From: Mesonia profundi
Lineage (GTDB): Bacteria; Bacteroidota; Bacteroidia; Flavobacteriales; Flavobacteriaceae
Length of the DNA stretch: 64,000 nt
Direction of reading: 5' to 3'
Assembly: GCF_031085155.1 (NCBI RefSeq)
Contig: NZ_JAVHUL010000003.1
Location: forward strand, 1-64,000
Positions 1-8,516 of the stretch are shown here, piece after piece (the first letter of the stretch is position 1; each line of letters opens with the position of its first letter). Both the position numbers and the translations under genes were made by a program. The notes beneath the pieces are model-generated. The model saw only the letters and a program-made list of their open reading frames with translations. It had not been told where the DNA came from and ran no database searches.

Positions 1-590
1 AGCAATTGCTTCAATGTGTCTCCATTGTAGAGGAGTTCTGGAGTGTATTTTATAGATTTACTTCTGGCGTGCTCTATAGCTTCATTCTCTGAGTCGAGAA
101 CTTCCCATCTATGCTTGATTCGGATTTCCTGCAGTGCATCCAATGCCAGTTTCTGGACGTGAAAACGGTCTATCACCAAGGTTGCGCTTGGGAATGTTTT
201 TTTGACGATAAGCCCCATATTGCCTGCCATATCTAAGGTTACCTCTTTAACTTTCTTTCTTTGTTTTAGGGGGATTTTATGGAGTATGCTTATAACTACT
301 TCGGCTTTGGTTCCTTTAATCATAGCTACTAAAGCTCCTTTCTTTCCTTTTGCTTTTTTATTGGTTAGTATGGTGTAGAGATCTCCGTTAGAGAAAGCTG
401 TTTCATCAAGAGATAGATTACTTCCAATATTTTCGGCAAATAGAATCCAATCTGTTGCGTGTTGTTTTTGATCCCAAGATTTAAAATCGCTTAGATAATC
501 TTTATATTGCCTTTGCAGGCTTCTAGGGTTGACACCAAAGAATTTAGCTACAACCGCTGTGCTAGTAGCATTATTACCTACAGACCTCTT
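1..590 (-). CDS. IS transposase, catalytic (second) frame, partial at window edge
   Basis: This is an open frame on the minus strand that continues past the left window edge. I translated it by hand. It contains a helix-turn-helix-like start (VAKFFGVNPRSLQRQYKDYL), then LSLDETAFSNGDLY and EVTLDMAGNMGL...LVIDRFHVQKL. The acidic residues in SLDE and LDM fit a DDE transposase of the ISL3 type (ISAon1-like elements of Bacteroidetes). The frame has no convincing start codon near its beginning, and a stop codon closes it at 591-593. It therefore needs a frame change from the upstream N-terminal frame (574-930), one base apart, near the run TTTTTTAAAA (minus sense, 589-598). The family is recognised from memory, and the IS subgroup name is less certain than the transposase call. 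Confidence 0.85.
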
Positions 591-930
591 TTAAAAAAGT
601 AGCAAACTCACTAGTTATCCTAGTTCCTTTTGCTACTAAATCCCAATCTCTGGTAACTACTTTCCCAGTAGCTTCATTAAACCATCTACGCCGGGTTATA
701 TGTAAAAAAACGCTCTTACCTCGTATGGGAAAATCCTGAACCGTAGCTTGCGCAAAGAAGCCTTTAGAATGAAGCTTGGCACCGCTATATTCGTCAGGAA
801 CTGTGTTTAGTTCTGTGAAATAAAAGTGCAGTTCTTCGCCTTTAATCTCATGCTTTGTTAAATCAAAATAGGTGACCAGTACTTCTGGAAGTAATAAATT
901 GGCAATAGCTAATAATGAATCTGAGGACAT
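574..930 (-). CDS. IS transposase N-terminal region (first frame)
   Basis: This 118-residue protein matches the N-terminal part of two-frame ISAon1-type transposases: an amino-terminal segment of beta strands and basic residues (FPIRGKSVFLHITRRRWFNEATGKVV) followed by TRDWDLVAKGTRIT. It ends in FATFLKEVCR at a stop that overlaps the catalytic frame by about 17 bases. The overlap contains a T6A4 run in the sense strand, a typical place for programmed slippage. Moving into the second frame requires +1 (or -2). The right end of the IS must lie between the start codon and the ahcY terminator at about 1001, but I could not define the terminal inverted repeat without the other end. Confidence 0.8.
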   Translation of the reverse strand: MSSDSLLAIANLLLPEVLVTYFDLTKHEIKGEELHFYFTELNTVPDEYSGAKLHSKGFFAQATVQDFPIRGKSVFLHITRRRWFNEATGKVVTRDWDLVAKGTRITSEFATFLKEVCR

Positions 931-1000
931 AGAAATCTTTATTTCAAAGTTCCCTAATTTTTAGTTACTCCACAACTTTTTGTGTTGAGCCGTTTTAAGC

Positions 1001-1038
1001 AAAAAAAATCCCTTCAAGTTACTTGAAGGGATTTTTTT
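1001..1038. terminator. Bidirectional intrinsic terminator after ahcY
   Basis: An 11-bp perfect stem (1009-1018 region with 1022-1032, loop TTA) is flanked by an A run on the left and a T run on the right. It can therefore end transcription of ahcY on the minus strand, and also anything entering from the IS side. Confidence 0.85.
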
Positions 1039-1057
1039 ATGATGATAATACTCTTAA

Positions 1058-2374
1058 TTAGTACCTGTAATATTCTGGTTTGTAAGGTCCTTTTACTTCA
1101 ACTCCAATATATTCTGCTTGGTCTTGAGACAAATCAGTAAGCTCAACACCAATACGTTCTAAATGTAATTGGGCTACTTTTTCATCCAAGTGCTTCGGTA
1201 ACATATATACGTCGTTCTTGTATTGATCTGTATTTTTCCAAAGCTCTATTTGTGCTAACGTCTGATTCGTAAAGGAATTACTCATTACAAAACTAGGGTG
1301 TCCAGTGGCGCAACCAAGGTTAACCAGTCTACCTTCAGCTAATAAAATAATATCTTTTCCGTTAACGGTATATTTATCTACTTGTGGTTTAATTTCATCT
1401 TTGGTATCTCCAAAGTTGTCATTTAACCAAGATACAGCAATTTCATTGTCAAAGTGACCAATATTACAAACGATAGTTTTGTCTTTCATCGCTTCAAAAT
1501 GTTCTCCTCTTACAATGTCTTTATTTCCAGTAGTGGTAATAACGATATCTGCTTTTGGTAAAACTGTTTCTAATTTCTTCACTTCAAAACCGTCCATTGC
1601 AGCTTGTAAAGCACAAATAGGATCAATCTCTGTAACGGTTACAATAGAACCAGCTCCTTTAAAAGAAGCGGCAGTTCCTTTACCAACATCTCCATAGCCA
1701 CAAACAACTACACGTTTACCTGCAAGCATCACATCGGTAGCACGGCGAATAGCATCTACAGCACTCTCGCGACATCCGTATTTGTTGTCAAATTTAGATT
1801 TGGTTACCGAATCGTTTACGTTAATGGCTGGCATAGGAAGCGTTCCGTTTTTCACACGCTCGTATAAACGGTGAACTCCAGTAGTCGTTTCTTCAGAAAG
1901 ACCTTTAATGTCTTTTGCCAATTCCGGATAACGGTCTAAAACCATATTGGTTAAATCTCCCCCATCATCTAAAATCATATTTAGCGGCTTGCGATCTTCT
2001 CCAAAAAATAAAGTTTGTTCTATACACCAGTCAAATTCTTCTTCGCTCATCCCTTTCCAAGCATAGACCGAAACTCCAGTATCTGCAATGGCAGCAGCAG
2101 CTTGATCTTGTGTAGAGAAAATATTACAAGAGCTCCAAGTTACTTCGGCTCCTAAAGCGGTAAGCGTTTCAATTAAAACCGCAGTTTGAATGGTCATATG
2201 TAAACACCCAGCGATTCTTGCACCCTTTAAAGGCTGCTCGTCTTTATATTCTTTTCTTAAAGACATTAATCCTGGCATTTCTGCTTCAGCAAGCTCCATT
2301 TCTTTTCTACCCCATGCGGCTAGAGAAATATCTTTAACTTTATATGGCGTGTATGTTACCGTTTTCGTACTCAT
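1058..2374 (-). CDS. ahcY: Adenosylhomocysteinase
   Basis: The enzyme hydrolyses S-adenosylhomocysteine to adenosine and homocysteine, removing the product that inhibits methyltransferases. The 438-residue protein has the standard family layout: an N-terminal substrate-binding domain ([23 protein letters not shown], the Asp in [10 protein letters not shown] and the Glu in [12 protein letters not shown]), an NAD-binding Rossmann segment ([13 protein letters not shown]), and the C-terminal tail ending KPEYYRY, where Lys and Tyr reach the partner subunit. I chose the ATG at 2374 (MSTKTVTY) rather than the upstream in-frame ATG at 2419. The extra 15 residues are unlike the family, and the upstream start lies in the promoter. 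It is transcribed alone, divergently from the phosphopantetheinyl transferase gene, and ends at a strong terminator. Confidence 0.97.
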   Translation of the reverse strand: MSTKTVTYTPYKVKDISLAAWGRKEMELAEAEMPGLMSLRKEYKDEQPLKGARIAGCLHMTIQTAVLIETLTALGAEVTWSSCNIFSTQDQAAAAIADTGVSVYAWKGMSEEEFDWCIEQTLFFGEDRKPLNMILDDGGDLTNMVLDRYPELAKDIKGLSEETTTGVHRLYERVKNGTLPMPAINVNDSVTKSKFDNKYGCRESAVDAIRRATDVMLAGKRVVVCGYGDVGKGTAASFKGAGSIVTVTEIDPICALQAAMDGFEVKKLETVLPKADIVITTTGNKDIVRGEHFEAMKDKTIVCNIGHFDNEIAVSWLNDNFGDTKDEIKPQVDKYTVNGKDIILLAEGRLVNLGCATGHPSFVMSNSFTNQTLAQIELWKNTDQYKNDVYMLPKHLDEKVAQLHLERIGVELTDLSQDQAEYIGVEVKGPYKPEYYRY

Positions 2375-2408
2375 ATTCTTATATTTGTGATTAAGCAATT
2401 TTGTGTGA

Positions 2409-2416
2409 CAAAAATA
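2409..2416 (-). promoter_or_regulatory. Bacteroidetes -7 promoter element for ahcY
   Basis: The minus strand reads TATTTTTG, an exact TAnnTTTG match, 34 bases before the ahcY start. No clear TTG -33 element was found at the usual distance. The element lies in the 62-bp divergent spacer. Confidence 0.5.
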
Positions 2417-2436
2417 CATAATATCTATCTAAATTC

Positions 2437-3066
2437 ATGGCTCTTTACAAAACAATAACAATTGATGAGGCTACTAAAGTTCTCATTTGGAAGATAGAAG
2501 AAAGTTTTGAATGGCTTAGTGAGGGGATTGAATTGACTCCGCATTGCCGAAACCGAGTAGATAGCATGAAAAGCGATCTTCACCGCAGAGGTTTTATGTG
2601 TATTAGGCATTTATTGGCTGCGGAAGGCTATGTAGATCACGATTTGTATTATGATGATCACGGAAAGCCTCACCTTAAAGATGGTAAATTTATTTCGATT
2701 ACACATTCATTTACCTTTGCCGGAATTATTATTAGTGATCAACCCATTGGTATCGATATCGAAAAGCAGCGAGAGAAAATCATGAAGATTGCGCATAAAT
2801 TTACACCACTTAAGGAATACCGTACCTTAGCAAATGACGACGCGATTATTAGAAAGTTAACTATTGTTTGGGGTGCAAAAGAATCTATTTATAAGTATAT
2901 GAGTGTTCCCGGATTGCTTTTTTTACATCATATCTATGTAGATGATTTTGATTTTGATGAAATGAAAACGACTGCCAAGGTGAATTACCAAGGAAAAGAA
3001 GAATCCTTCAAAATTGATTACTTAGAATTTGAAGGTTTTACCTGTGTTTATGCGTTGCCTTTGTAA
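2437..3066 (+). CDS. 4'-phosphopantetheinyl transferase superfamily protein
   Basis: It probably moves the phosphopantetheine arm of coenzyme A onto a serine of a carrier protein. The 209-residue protein has the two signature blocks of the Sfp/AcpS superfamily: QPIGIDIEKQREKI (Mg-binding acidic residues in IDIE) around residues 104-113 and VWGAKESIYKYM (the WxxKES motif) around 145-155. ISITHSFTFAGI upstream matches the conserved SxSH region. No polyketide or nonribosomal peptide genes are adjacent, so its carrier protein is probably the fatty acid carrier or one encoded elsewhere. It is divergent from ahcY. Confidence 0.85.
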   Translation: MALYKTITIDEATKVLIWKIEESFEWLSEGIELTPHCRNRVDSMKSDLHRRGFMCIRHLLAAEGYVDHDLYYDDHGKPHLKDGKFISITHSFTFAGIIISDQPIGIDIEKQREKIMKIAHKFTPLKEYRTLANDDAIIRKLTIVWGAKESIYKYMSVPGLLFLHHIYVDDFDFDEMKTTAKVNYQGKEESFKIDYLEFEGFTCVYALPL

Positions 3067-3140
3067 ATAAGAAGCCTCAAGAAATAACCCTTAGCAAATT
3101 CAACAAAAATTTAAGAAAGATAATTTATAAAATAGATCCC

Positions 3141-3401
3141 ATGAAAATATCAGTAGAGTTAACCCTTACTCCCATTCAAGATGAGTATGAGCCAGCGATT
3201 ATCAATTTTATCGATGCACTTAGAGATTCAGATTTAGAAGTCAAAGAAAATCCGTTAAGCACGCAAGTGTATGGAGATTATGATGAGGTGATGAAGGTCT
3301 TGAATAAAGAAATGAAAAATGCGTTAGAAGCGGTAGAACGCGGACTTATTTATATGAAAATAGTAAAATCTGACCGTCGCGATTATGAGCCCCATTTTTG
3401 A
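3141..3401 (+). CDS. Thiamine-binding protein, YkoF/MTH1187 family
   Basis: This small cytoplasmic protein of 86 residues has the beta-alpha-beta-beta-alpha-beta layout of the YkoF/MTH1187 (DUF77) family. It begins MKISVELTLTPI and closes with YMKIVKSDRRDYEPHF, where DRRD matches the conserved family end. Members bind thiamine or related pyrimidines. The gene overlaps the next one, a PnuC/PnuT permease, by 17 bases, so the two are translationally coupled. That supports a role with vitamin uptake. No TPP riboswitch was found in the 74 bases upstream. Confidence 0.75.
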   Translation: MKISVELTLTPIQDEYEPAIINFIDALRDSDLEVKENPLSTQVYGDYDEVMKVLNKEMKNALEAVERGLIYMKIVKSDRRDYEPHF

Positions 3402-4017
3402 TTGGCTTTTTTCTCAATACCAAGGAATCGATACGCACCTTATAGTCTTAGAACTGTTTGGTGTTTTTTTTGGCATACTGAGTGTGCTTTATTCTAAAAA
3501 CAATAGCATTCTGGTTTATCCTACGGGGATTGTCAGCACTTTGCTATACGTATATATTTTGTTCGTCTATGGCTTGTTGGGCGATATGATTATTAATGTG
3601 TACTATTTTAGTATGAGTGTCTACGGCTGGTATGTGTGGACGAGAAAAGTAGATGGTACACACGTTACGCCGATCACCAGCGTAACTAAGAAAGAAAACA
3701 AAACCATTGCAGCTATATTTATAGGAAGTATGATTTTGATAAGCTTGGTATATCAAACATTTGATAAATGGCAGGGCTGGCCATCTTATGTAGATATTCT
3801 TACCACGGCTTTCTTCTTTGTGGGAATGTGGCTCTTGGCTAAAAAGAAAATTGAAAACTGGATTTATTTACTCATAGGAAACATCATTTCGGTTCCTTTG
3901 TATTTCTATAAAGGACTAAGCTTTAGCGCGCTTCTATATGTCTTTTTAATCATAATAGCTATTTTAGGATATTTCTCATGGAAGAAACTCTTGTTCAAAA
4001 AGATTCAGACTGTTTAA
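3385..4017 (+). CDS. pnuC: PnuC/PnuT family vitamin transporter
   Basis: This inner-membrane permease has 210 residues and about seven hydrophobic segments. The family signature NVYYFSMSVYGWYVWTRK (aromatic YGWYVW motif in the fourth helix) is present around residues 71-88. PnuC-type proteins let nicotinamide riboside, thiamine (PnuT) or riboflavin (PnuX) diffuse in, and a cytoplasmic kinase then traps the substrate. The gene lies between a thiamine-binding protein and a NadR-type kinase and overlaps both by 17 and 40 bases. Context favours thiamine, but the kinase type leaves nicotinamide riboside open. The symbol names the family, not the substrate. Confidence 0.88.
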   Translation: MSPIFDWLFSQYQGIDTHLIVLELFGVFFGILSVLYSKNNSILVYPTGIVSTLLYVYILFVYGLLGDMIINVYYFSMSVYGWYVWTRKVDGTHVTPITSVTKKENKTIAAIFIGSMILISLVYQTFDKWQGWPSYVDILTTAFFFVGMWLLAKKKIENWIYLLIGNIISVPLYFYKGLSFSALLYVFLIIIAILGYFSWKKLLFKKIQTV

Positions 4018-4550
4018 AAGTTGTGGTTTACGGACCAGAATCTACTGGAAAAACCACTTTGGCACAACAATTGGCAGCTTATTTTAATACCCAATGGGTG
4101 CCAGAATTTGCTAGAAATTATTTGCAAGAAAAATATGATAACTGCAGCGAAGCTTGTGAGCAAGAAGATCTAATTCCTATTGCGAAAGGACAAATAGCTG
4201 CTGAAAACCGACTAGCACCAAAGGCAAATAGAGTATTGTTTATAGATACCAATGTGCTTCAAACCTATACGTATGCGCAAGTATATTATGAAGGTTTTAC
4301 CTCTAAAGTTTTTGAAGAGGTCATAAAAGCGCATCAATATGATTTATATTTGCTCACGTATATAGATACGCCTTGGGAAGAGGACGATTTAAGGGATAAA
4401 CCCCAAGAAAGAGAATATATGTATAAGGTATTTAAAGCTTCGTTAGAGGTTAATGAAAAACCTTATCAAGTTTTAAAAGGAACAAAGCAACAACGCCTAG
4501 AAAAGGCTATTGCGATGGTAGAAAATTTATTGAAAGAGCATGGAAAGTAA
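3978..4550 (+). CDS. NadR-type P-loop kinase (AAA_28), vitamin-trapping kinase
   Basis: The 190-residue nucleotide-binding protein has the Walker A motif VVVYGPESTGKTTLAQQLA at about residues 15-33, then VPEFARNYLQEKY, which matches the ribosylnicotinamide kinase domain of NadR, and LFIDTNVLQTYTYAQVYY as the Walker B region. The nucleotidyltransferase domain of full NadR is absent. It probably phosphorylates the substrate brought in by the preceding PnuC-like permease (thiamine or nicotinamide riboside). The start at 3978 overlaps the permease by 40 bases, and the next gene overlaps its end by 11 bases. Confidence 0.8.
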   Translation: MEETLVQKDSDCLKVVVYGPESTGKTTLAQQLAAYFNTQWVPEFARNYLQEKYDNCSEACEQEDLIPIAKGQIAAENRLAPKANRVLFIDTNVLQTYTYAQVYYEGFTSKVFEEVIKAHQYDLYLLTYIDTPWEEDDLRDKPQEREYMYKVFKASLEVNEKPYQVLKGTKQQRLEKAIAMVENLLKEHGK

Positions 4551-6048
4551 CACTTGGAGAGACGAGGATCTTTTGCAGATGAAAGCAAAAGGAATAGCGG
4601 TAGAGCAGGTAGAGAAACAATTGCAAGAATTTGAAAGAGGAATTGCTTTTGAGAATTTAAAAGCTCCAGCTTGTATTGGAAGCGGAATTATGAAACTAGA
4701 TGATAATCAGCTTCAAAGTTGGGTGGATCGTTTAGAAAAGGCTTCCGTAAAGAAAGTGAAGTTTATTCCCGCCAGTGGAGCAGCAACCCGAATGTTTAAG
4801 AATTTATTTTTCTTTTTAGAAGAATTTGATTCCGAAAAGGAGAGCCTGCAAGAGTTTATTGCCAGAACGCGTAAGAATGAATTAACCAAGTTTTTTCATC
4901 AGCTAGAGAAGCTTCCTTTTTATGAAGAAGTAATCGATTATGCGCAATTAGACAAAAAGTCAAACCTAGATGATTTGGCATTTCCTTTTGTTCAAAATTT
5001 ATTAAATGAAGCTAATTTAGGCTACGGAAGTTACCCTAAAGGTTTGGTGCCTTTTCATAAGTATAGAGATGAAATTCTAACCGCTTTCGAAATTCATTTC
5101 TTAGAAGCGATGAATTATACTCAAAATGAAGAGGTGGCTCATTTGCATTTTACGGTGGCCAAAAAGCATCTTGATAAGTTTGAAAAAGCACAAGCCCAGA
5201 TAGAAAAGAAGTATCCCGAGAATGATTTTTGTGTGGACTATTCCTATCAACAGGAAAATACAGATACACTGGCGGCAACCATAGACAACCAACCTTTTCG
5301 AGAGAAAAATGGAGAAATCCTGTTTAGACCAGGAGGTCACGGCGCTTTAATCGAAAATCTTAATCAAGTAGAAGCCGATCTTGTTTTTATAAAAAACATA
5401 GACAATGTATGTGTACACGAATATTTGAATGAGATTGTTGATTATAAAAAAGCCCTTGGCGGAATTTTATTAGAAATTCAAGAAAAAGTGTTTCAGGTTT
5501 TAAAGAAAATCGATGCAAAAGATCCTGAAGCTTTAGCCGAAGCTAACCAACTTTTGTCTTCTTGTTTTCATTCAGAAGAACAAATTAAAAGTTTTACGGA
5601 AGCGAAAGAACTTCTAAACCGTCCTATTCGCGTTTGTGGAATGGTGAAAAATGAAGGCGCTCCCGGTGGTGGTCCGTTTTGGGTATTGGATGCCGCAGGA
5701 AAAGCATCATTACAAATTGTAGAAGGAGCACAAATCGATGCTAATAATAAGAGTCAGCAAGATATTGCTGCAAAAGCGACGCATTTTAATCCGGTAGATT
5801 TAGTGTGCGGATTAAAAAATTACCAGGGTGAGAAATTTGATTTATTAGATTTTGTAGATGCTTCGAAAGGATTTATTTCAGAGAAATCTAAAGACGGAAA
5901 AGCTTTAAAAGCTTTAGAACTTCCAGGTTTATGGAATGGTGCGATGGCGCATTGGAATACTATTTTTGTAGAAGTGCCTTTGGTTACTTTTAATCCGGTG
6001 AAAACAGTAGTCGATCTATTAAAAACATCACACCAACCTCAAACTTAA
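4540..6048 (+). CDS. DUF4301 family protein, putative nucleotidyltransferase-like
   Basis: This 502-residue protein is of a family I recognise as DUF4301, confined mostly to Bacteroidetes and without an assigned reaction. The segment VKFIPASGAATRMFKNLFFF (about residues 73-92) resembles the glycine-rich nucleotide-binding loop of sugar-phosphate nucleotidyltransferases, and EILFRPGGHGALIENLN around 261-277 and VKNEGAPGGGPFWVLDAAG around 368-386 are conserved-looking glycine-rich loops. That similarity is my inference. It sits at the end of the vitamin uptake operon, overlapping the kinase gene by 11 bases, and arfB follows after one base. Confidence 0.75.
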   Translation: MESNTWRDEDLLQMKAKGIAVEQVEKQLQEFERGIAFENLKAPACIGSGIMKLDDNQLQSWVDRLEKASVKKVKFIPASGAATRMFKNLFFFLEEFDSEKESLQEFIARTRKNELTKFFHQLEKLPFYEEVIDYAQLDKKSNLDDLAFPFVQNLLNEANLGYGSYPKGLVPFHKYRDEILTAFEIHFLEAMNYTQNEEVAHLHFTVAKKHLDKFEKAQAQIEKKYPENDFCVDYSYQQENTDTLAATIDNQPFREKNGEILFRPGGHGALIENLNQVEADLVFIKNIDNVCVHEYLNEIVDYKKALGGILLEIQEKVFQVLKKIDAKDPEALAEANQLLSSCFHSEEQIKSFTEAKELLNRPIRVCGMVKNEGAPGGGPFWVLDAAGKASLQIVEGAQIDANNKSQQDIAAKATHFNPVDLVCGLKNYQGEKFDLLDFVDASKGFISEKSKDGKALKALELPGLWNGAMAHWNTIFVEVPLVTFNPVKTVVDLLKTSHQPQT

Positions 6049-6049
6049 T

Positions 6050-6454
6050 ATGTTTTCTAAAGAAGAACTCGTAAAGGAAGTAGATTTTAAAGCGGTGCTT
6101 AGCGGTGGTCCAGGAGGGCAGCATGCCAACAAGACGAGCACGAAAGTAGTGCTGAGTTGGAGCTTAGAAAATACTCAACTCTTTACGGAAGAAGAAAAAG
6201 AACGTTTACAGGATAAGTTATCGGCTAAGCTTACCAAAGAACAAGTGCTTCAGCTTTCTTCAGATCACAGTAGAAGTCAGCATAAAAACAAGGAAGTAGT
6301 TATTAAAAAGTTTTTAAAACTCATAGAGCAAGGTCTTCATATTCCGCGGAAGCGTAAAAAAACAAAACCGAGTAAGGCTTCCAAAAAGAAGCGCTTAGAA
6401 AATAAAAAACGAAAATCTCAATTAAAAGTCAATCGCAAAAAACCCAAATTGTAG
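6050..6454 (+). CDS. arfB: Ribosome-rescue peptidyl-tRNA hydrolase ArfB
   Basis: It releases ribosomes stalled at the end of broken mRNAs by hydrolysing peptidyl-tRNA. The 134-residue protein carries the catalytic loop LSGGPGGQHANKTSTKVVL (GGQ at about residues 22-24) and a long lysine/arginine-rich tail (RKRKKTKPSKASKKKRLENKKRK) that threads into the empty mRNA channel. Length and layout are normal for ArfB/YaeJ and distinguish it from RF1/RF2. It is translationally coupled to the DUF4301 gene (one base between stop and start) and is the last gene of the operon. Confidence 0.93.
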   Translation: MFSKEELVKEVDFKAVLSGGPGGQHANKTSTKVVLSWSLENTQLFTEEEKERLQDKLSAKLTKEQVLQLSSDHSRSQHKNKEVVIKKFLKLIEQGLHIPRKRKKTKPSKASKKKRLENKKRKSQLKVNRKKPKL

Positions 6455-6475
6455 TTTTTAGATTTAAAAGTGTGT

Positions 6476-6508
6476 AAAAATTCTACAGTCAACTGTAGAA
6501 TTTTTTAT
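6476..6508 (+). terminator. Intrinsic terminator after arfB
   Basis: A 9-bp stem (6481-6489 with 6492-6500) is preceded by A5 and followed by T6, which fits the end of the 3141-6454 operon. Confidence 0.85.
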
Positions 6509-6694
6509 TTTCTACAAGTAGCATCAATGTCTCAAATAGATGTGACAATAGTGTAGAAGGTTTATTTTTAGGGGTTTGATTTGTTTTAAGTGTTTTCGAA
6601 ATTCTGTGGCATAGTATTCCTATTGTATTAATTGAAATTAACCAACAAAGAATAACCAACTAAAACTTTAATTTAAAAACTAAAACAGAAGATT

Positions 6695-7012
6695 ATGAAA
6701 AAGTTAATGATGACCGCCGCAGTAGTAGCAATGTTTTTTGCAACAGCCAATACAAATGCACAAACCGAAAAAGTACAAAAAGCTCCAGAGAAAGTACATG
6801 AAACTGTACAGGATGGATTTCAGGAGATAGAGGCCAATAAGCTTCCAGATGCTGTTAAAAAAGCGATAGTTAAAGATTTTAGAGGCGCAGACGTTGAAAA
6901 AGCCTATATCAATAAGAAAAGAGAGTTTAAGTTAGTTCTTAAGGCTGAAGGAGCAGAGGCTAAAACAGTTTATGCTAATGCAGATGGAGAGTGGATTAAA
7001 CCAACCGCTTAA
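6695..7012 (+). CDS. Small exported PepSY-like protein
   Basis: The 105-residue protein has a clear signal peptide (MKKLMMTAAVVAMFFATANTNA, probable cleavage after NAQ). The mature part contains IEANKLPDAVKKAIVKDFRGADVEKAYINKKREFKLVLKAEG, a pattern like the PepSY-like (DUF2874) fold: a helix with LPxxVKxAIxKdfxGAxVxKA followed by two strands. Function is unknown; such proteins are periplasmic and often lie next to two-component systems, as here, where an NtrC-type regulator follows. It has its own terminator, so it appears to be a single-gene unit. A 240-bp upstream region leaves room for regulation. Confidence 0.75.
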   Translation: MKKLMMTAAVVAMFFATANTNAQTEKVQKAPEKVHETVQDGFQEIEANKLPDAVKKAIVKDFRGADVEKAYINKKREFKLVLKAEGAEAKTVYANADGEWIKPTA

Positions 7013-7056
7013 ACCCGAAAGAAAATTAACTACCCCCAGTTAATTAGATTGAGATG

Positions 7057-7090
7057 AAAAAGACCCTTTATTGTAAAGGGTCTTTTTTTA
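7057..7090 (+). terminator. Intrinsic terminator after the PepSY-like gene
   Basis: Stem AGACCCTTTA with TAAAGGGTCT (7061-7070, 7074-7083), flanked by A and T runs. Confidence 0.85.
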
Positions 7091-7148
7091 TGATAAATTT
7101 GAGGCAGACTATTAAGCTTATTAATAGATTTGTAAAAAAATACTTTTC

Positions 7149-8516
7149 GTGCAGCACATTTTAATTGTAGAAGATGATTTGGCATTTGGTAAAATGCTAG
7201 AAACCTTTTTGAAGAAAAAAGGATATCAGGTAACCACTTGCTCTAGTAGTGAAGATGCTATTAGGAAGCTGAATGATGCTGTATTTCAAGTTATTCTAGC
7301 CGATGTAAGATTGCCAGAGAAAGAAGGTACGGTGCTGTTAGAAATGGTAAAGGAAAAGCAATTGGCCACAAAAGTGATTCTTATGACGGGTTATGCCGAG
7401 GTAAGCAAAGCGGTTGAAGTGATGAAAAAGGGAGCTTTCGATTATATTTCGAAACCTATTAATCCAGAGCAAATGCTGGATTTGATTCAAAAAGCAGTAA
7501 AGGCATTGCAAGAAGACTCTTCTGCAGAGAGTGTTTCAACTCCTCAAAAAAATAATAAAGAAGAACCTGTTCAAAAAGAAGAGGGAGTAGGCAACAGTTA
7601 TGTGGCTGGAGTAAGTGATGCTTCTAACAAACTAAATGACTACATCAAGTTGGTGGGGCCTACAGATATGTCTGTATTGATTATTGGAGAAAGTGGAACG
7701 GGAAAAGAATATGTCGCCAAAAACATACACAAAAAAAGTAAACGTAAAGAGAAAGTGTTTATCGCAGTAGATTGCGGAGCCATTCCCAAAGAAATCGCTT
7801 CTAGTGAGTTTTTTGGACATGTAAAGGGGTCTTTTACAGGTGCGATTAATGATAAAATAGGTCATTTTGAGGCCGCCAATCACGGAACACTTTTTTTGGA
7901 TGAGGTAGGGAATTTAAGCTATGACCTACAAATGCAACTGCTACGTGCATTGCAAGAAAGAAAAGTGAAACCCGTAGGGAGCAATAAAGAAATAGAGGTA
8001 GATATTAGGGTGATAACGGCCACCAATGAGGATCTAGAAAAAGCGGTAGAATTGGGTGACTTTAGACAAGATTTATTTCACCGTCTTAACGAGTTTTCCA
8101 TTCAGGTGCCGGCGCTTAAAGATAGAAAAGAAGATTTGTTGTTGTTTGCTAATTATTTTTTAGACAAAGCAAATCAGCAGTTGGGGAAAGAAAGCTTAGG
8201 CTTTTCTGATGAAGCTTTAGAGGCGTTAAAAAATTATGATTGGCCTGGAAATTTGCGAGAATTGCAAAACAGCGTCAAACGTTCGGTTTTACTATCGGAA
8301 ACCAAAGTGATAGAAAAGAAAGATTTACCCGAAAATATTGTAACCCACACTTCTAAAGCCTCATCTTACAAGTTGTTTAAAAATCATAATGAGGAACAAT
8401 TGATTTTAGATGCTTTAGAAGAAGCAGGCGGAAACAAGAGCAAAGCCGCACGAATTTTAGATGTAGATCGCAAGACGCTTTACAATAAATTAAAGCAGTA
8501 TAACATCGAGCTTTAA
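7149..8516 (+). CDS. Sigma-54-dependent response regulator, NtrC family
   Basis: This cytoplasmic transcriptional activator of 455 residues has three domains. They are a receiver (residues 1-120, HILIVEDDLAFGKML, phospho-acceptor Asp in VILADVRLPE, Lys in ISKPINPEQ), an AAA+ domain (Walker A GESGTGKEYVAKNIH at about 177-191, the sigma-54 contact loop as GSFTGA near 227, Walker B GTLFLDEVGNLS) and a C-terminal Fis-type helix-turn-helix (GGNKSKAARILDVDRKTLYNKL). The start codon is GTG. It converges with, and overlaps by 4 bases, the hybrid histidine kinase gene, a plausible phosphodonor. Its targets are unknown. Confidence 0.94.
   Translation: MQHILIVEDDLAFGKMLETFLKKKGYQVTTCSSSEDAIRKLNDAVFQVILADVRLPEKEGTVLLEMVKEKQLATKVILMTGYAEVSKAVEVMKKGAFDYISKPINPEQMLDLIQKAVKALQEDSSAESVSTPQKNNKEEPVQKEEGVGNSYVAGVSDASNKLNDYIKLVGPTDMSVLIIGESGTGKEYVAKNIHKKSKRKEKVFIAVDCGAIPKEIASSEFFGHVKGSFTGAINDKIGHFEAANHGTLFLDEVGNLSYDLQMQLLRALQERKVKPVGSNKEIEVDIRVITATNEDLEKAVELGDFRQDLFHRLNEFSIQVPALKDRKEDLLLFANYFLDKANQQLGKESLGFSDEALEALKNYDWPGNLRELQNSVKRSVLLSETKVIEKKDLPENIVTHTSKASSYKLFKNHNEEQLILDALEEAGGNKSKAARILDVDRKTLYNKLKQYNIEL

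Noticed and set aside
2409-2419. Upstream ATG of ahcY at 2419
   Set aside because: It lies in the promoter element and adds 15 residues unlike the family. The ATG at 2374 fits alignments.
2437-3066. Phosphopantetheinyl transferase as a sign of a polyketide or peptide gene cluster
   Set aside because: No synthase, thioesterase or carrier protein genes occur in the window, so a housekeeping role is more likely.
3067-3140. TPP riboswitch upstream of the thiamine-binding/permease operon
   Set aside because: The aptamer blocks (CTGAGA, GAACCTG, AAGGGA) are not present in this 74-base spacer.
6600-6640. Possible sigma-54 promoter (TGGCAT) upstream of the PepSY-like gene
   Set aside because: The GC dinucleotide expected ten bases after GG is absent (the position reads CT), although an NtrC-type regulator lies next door.
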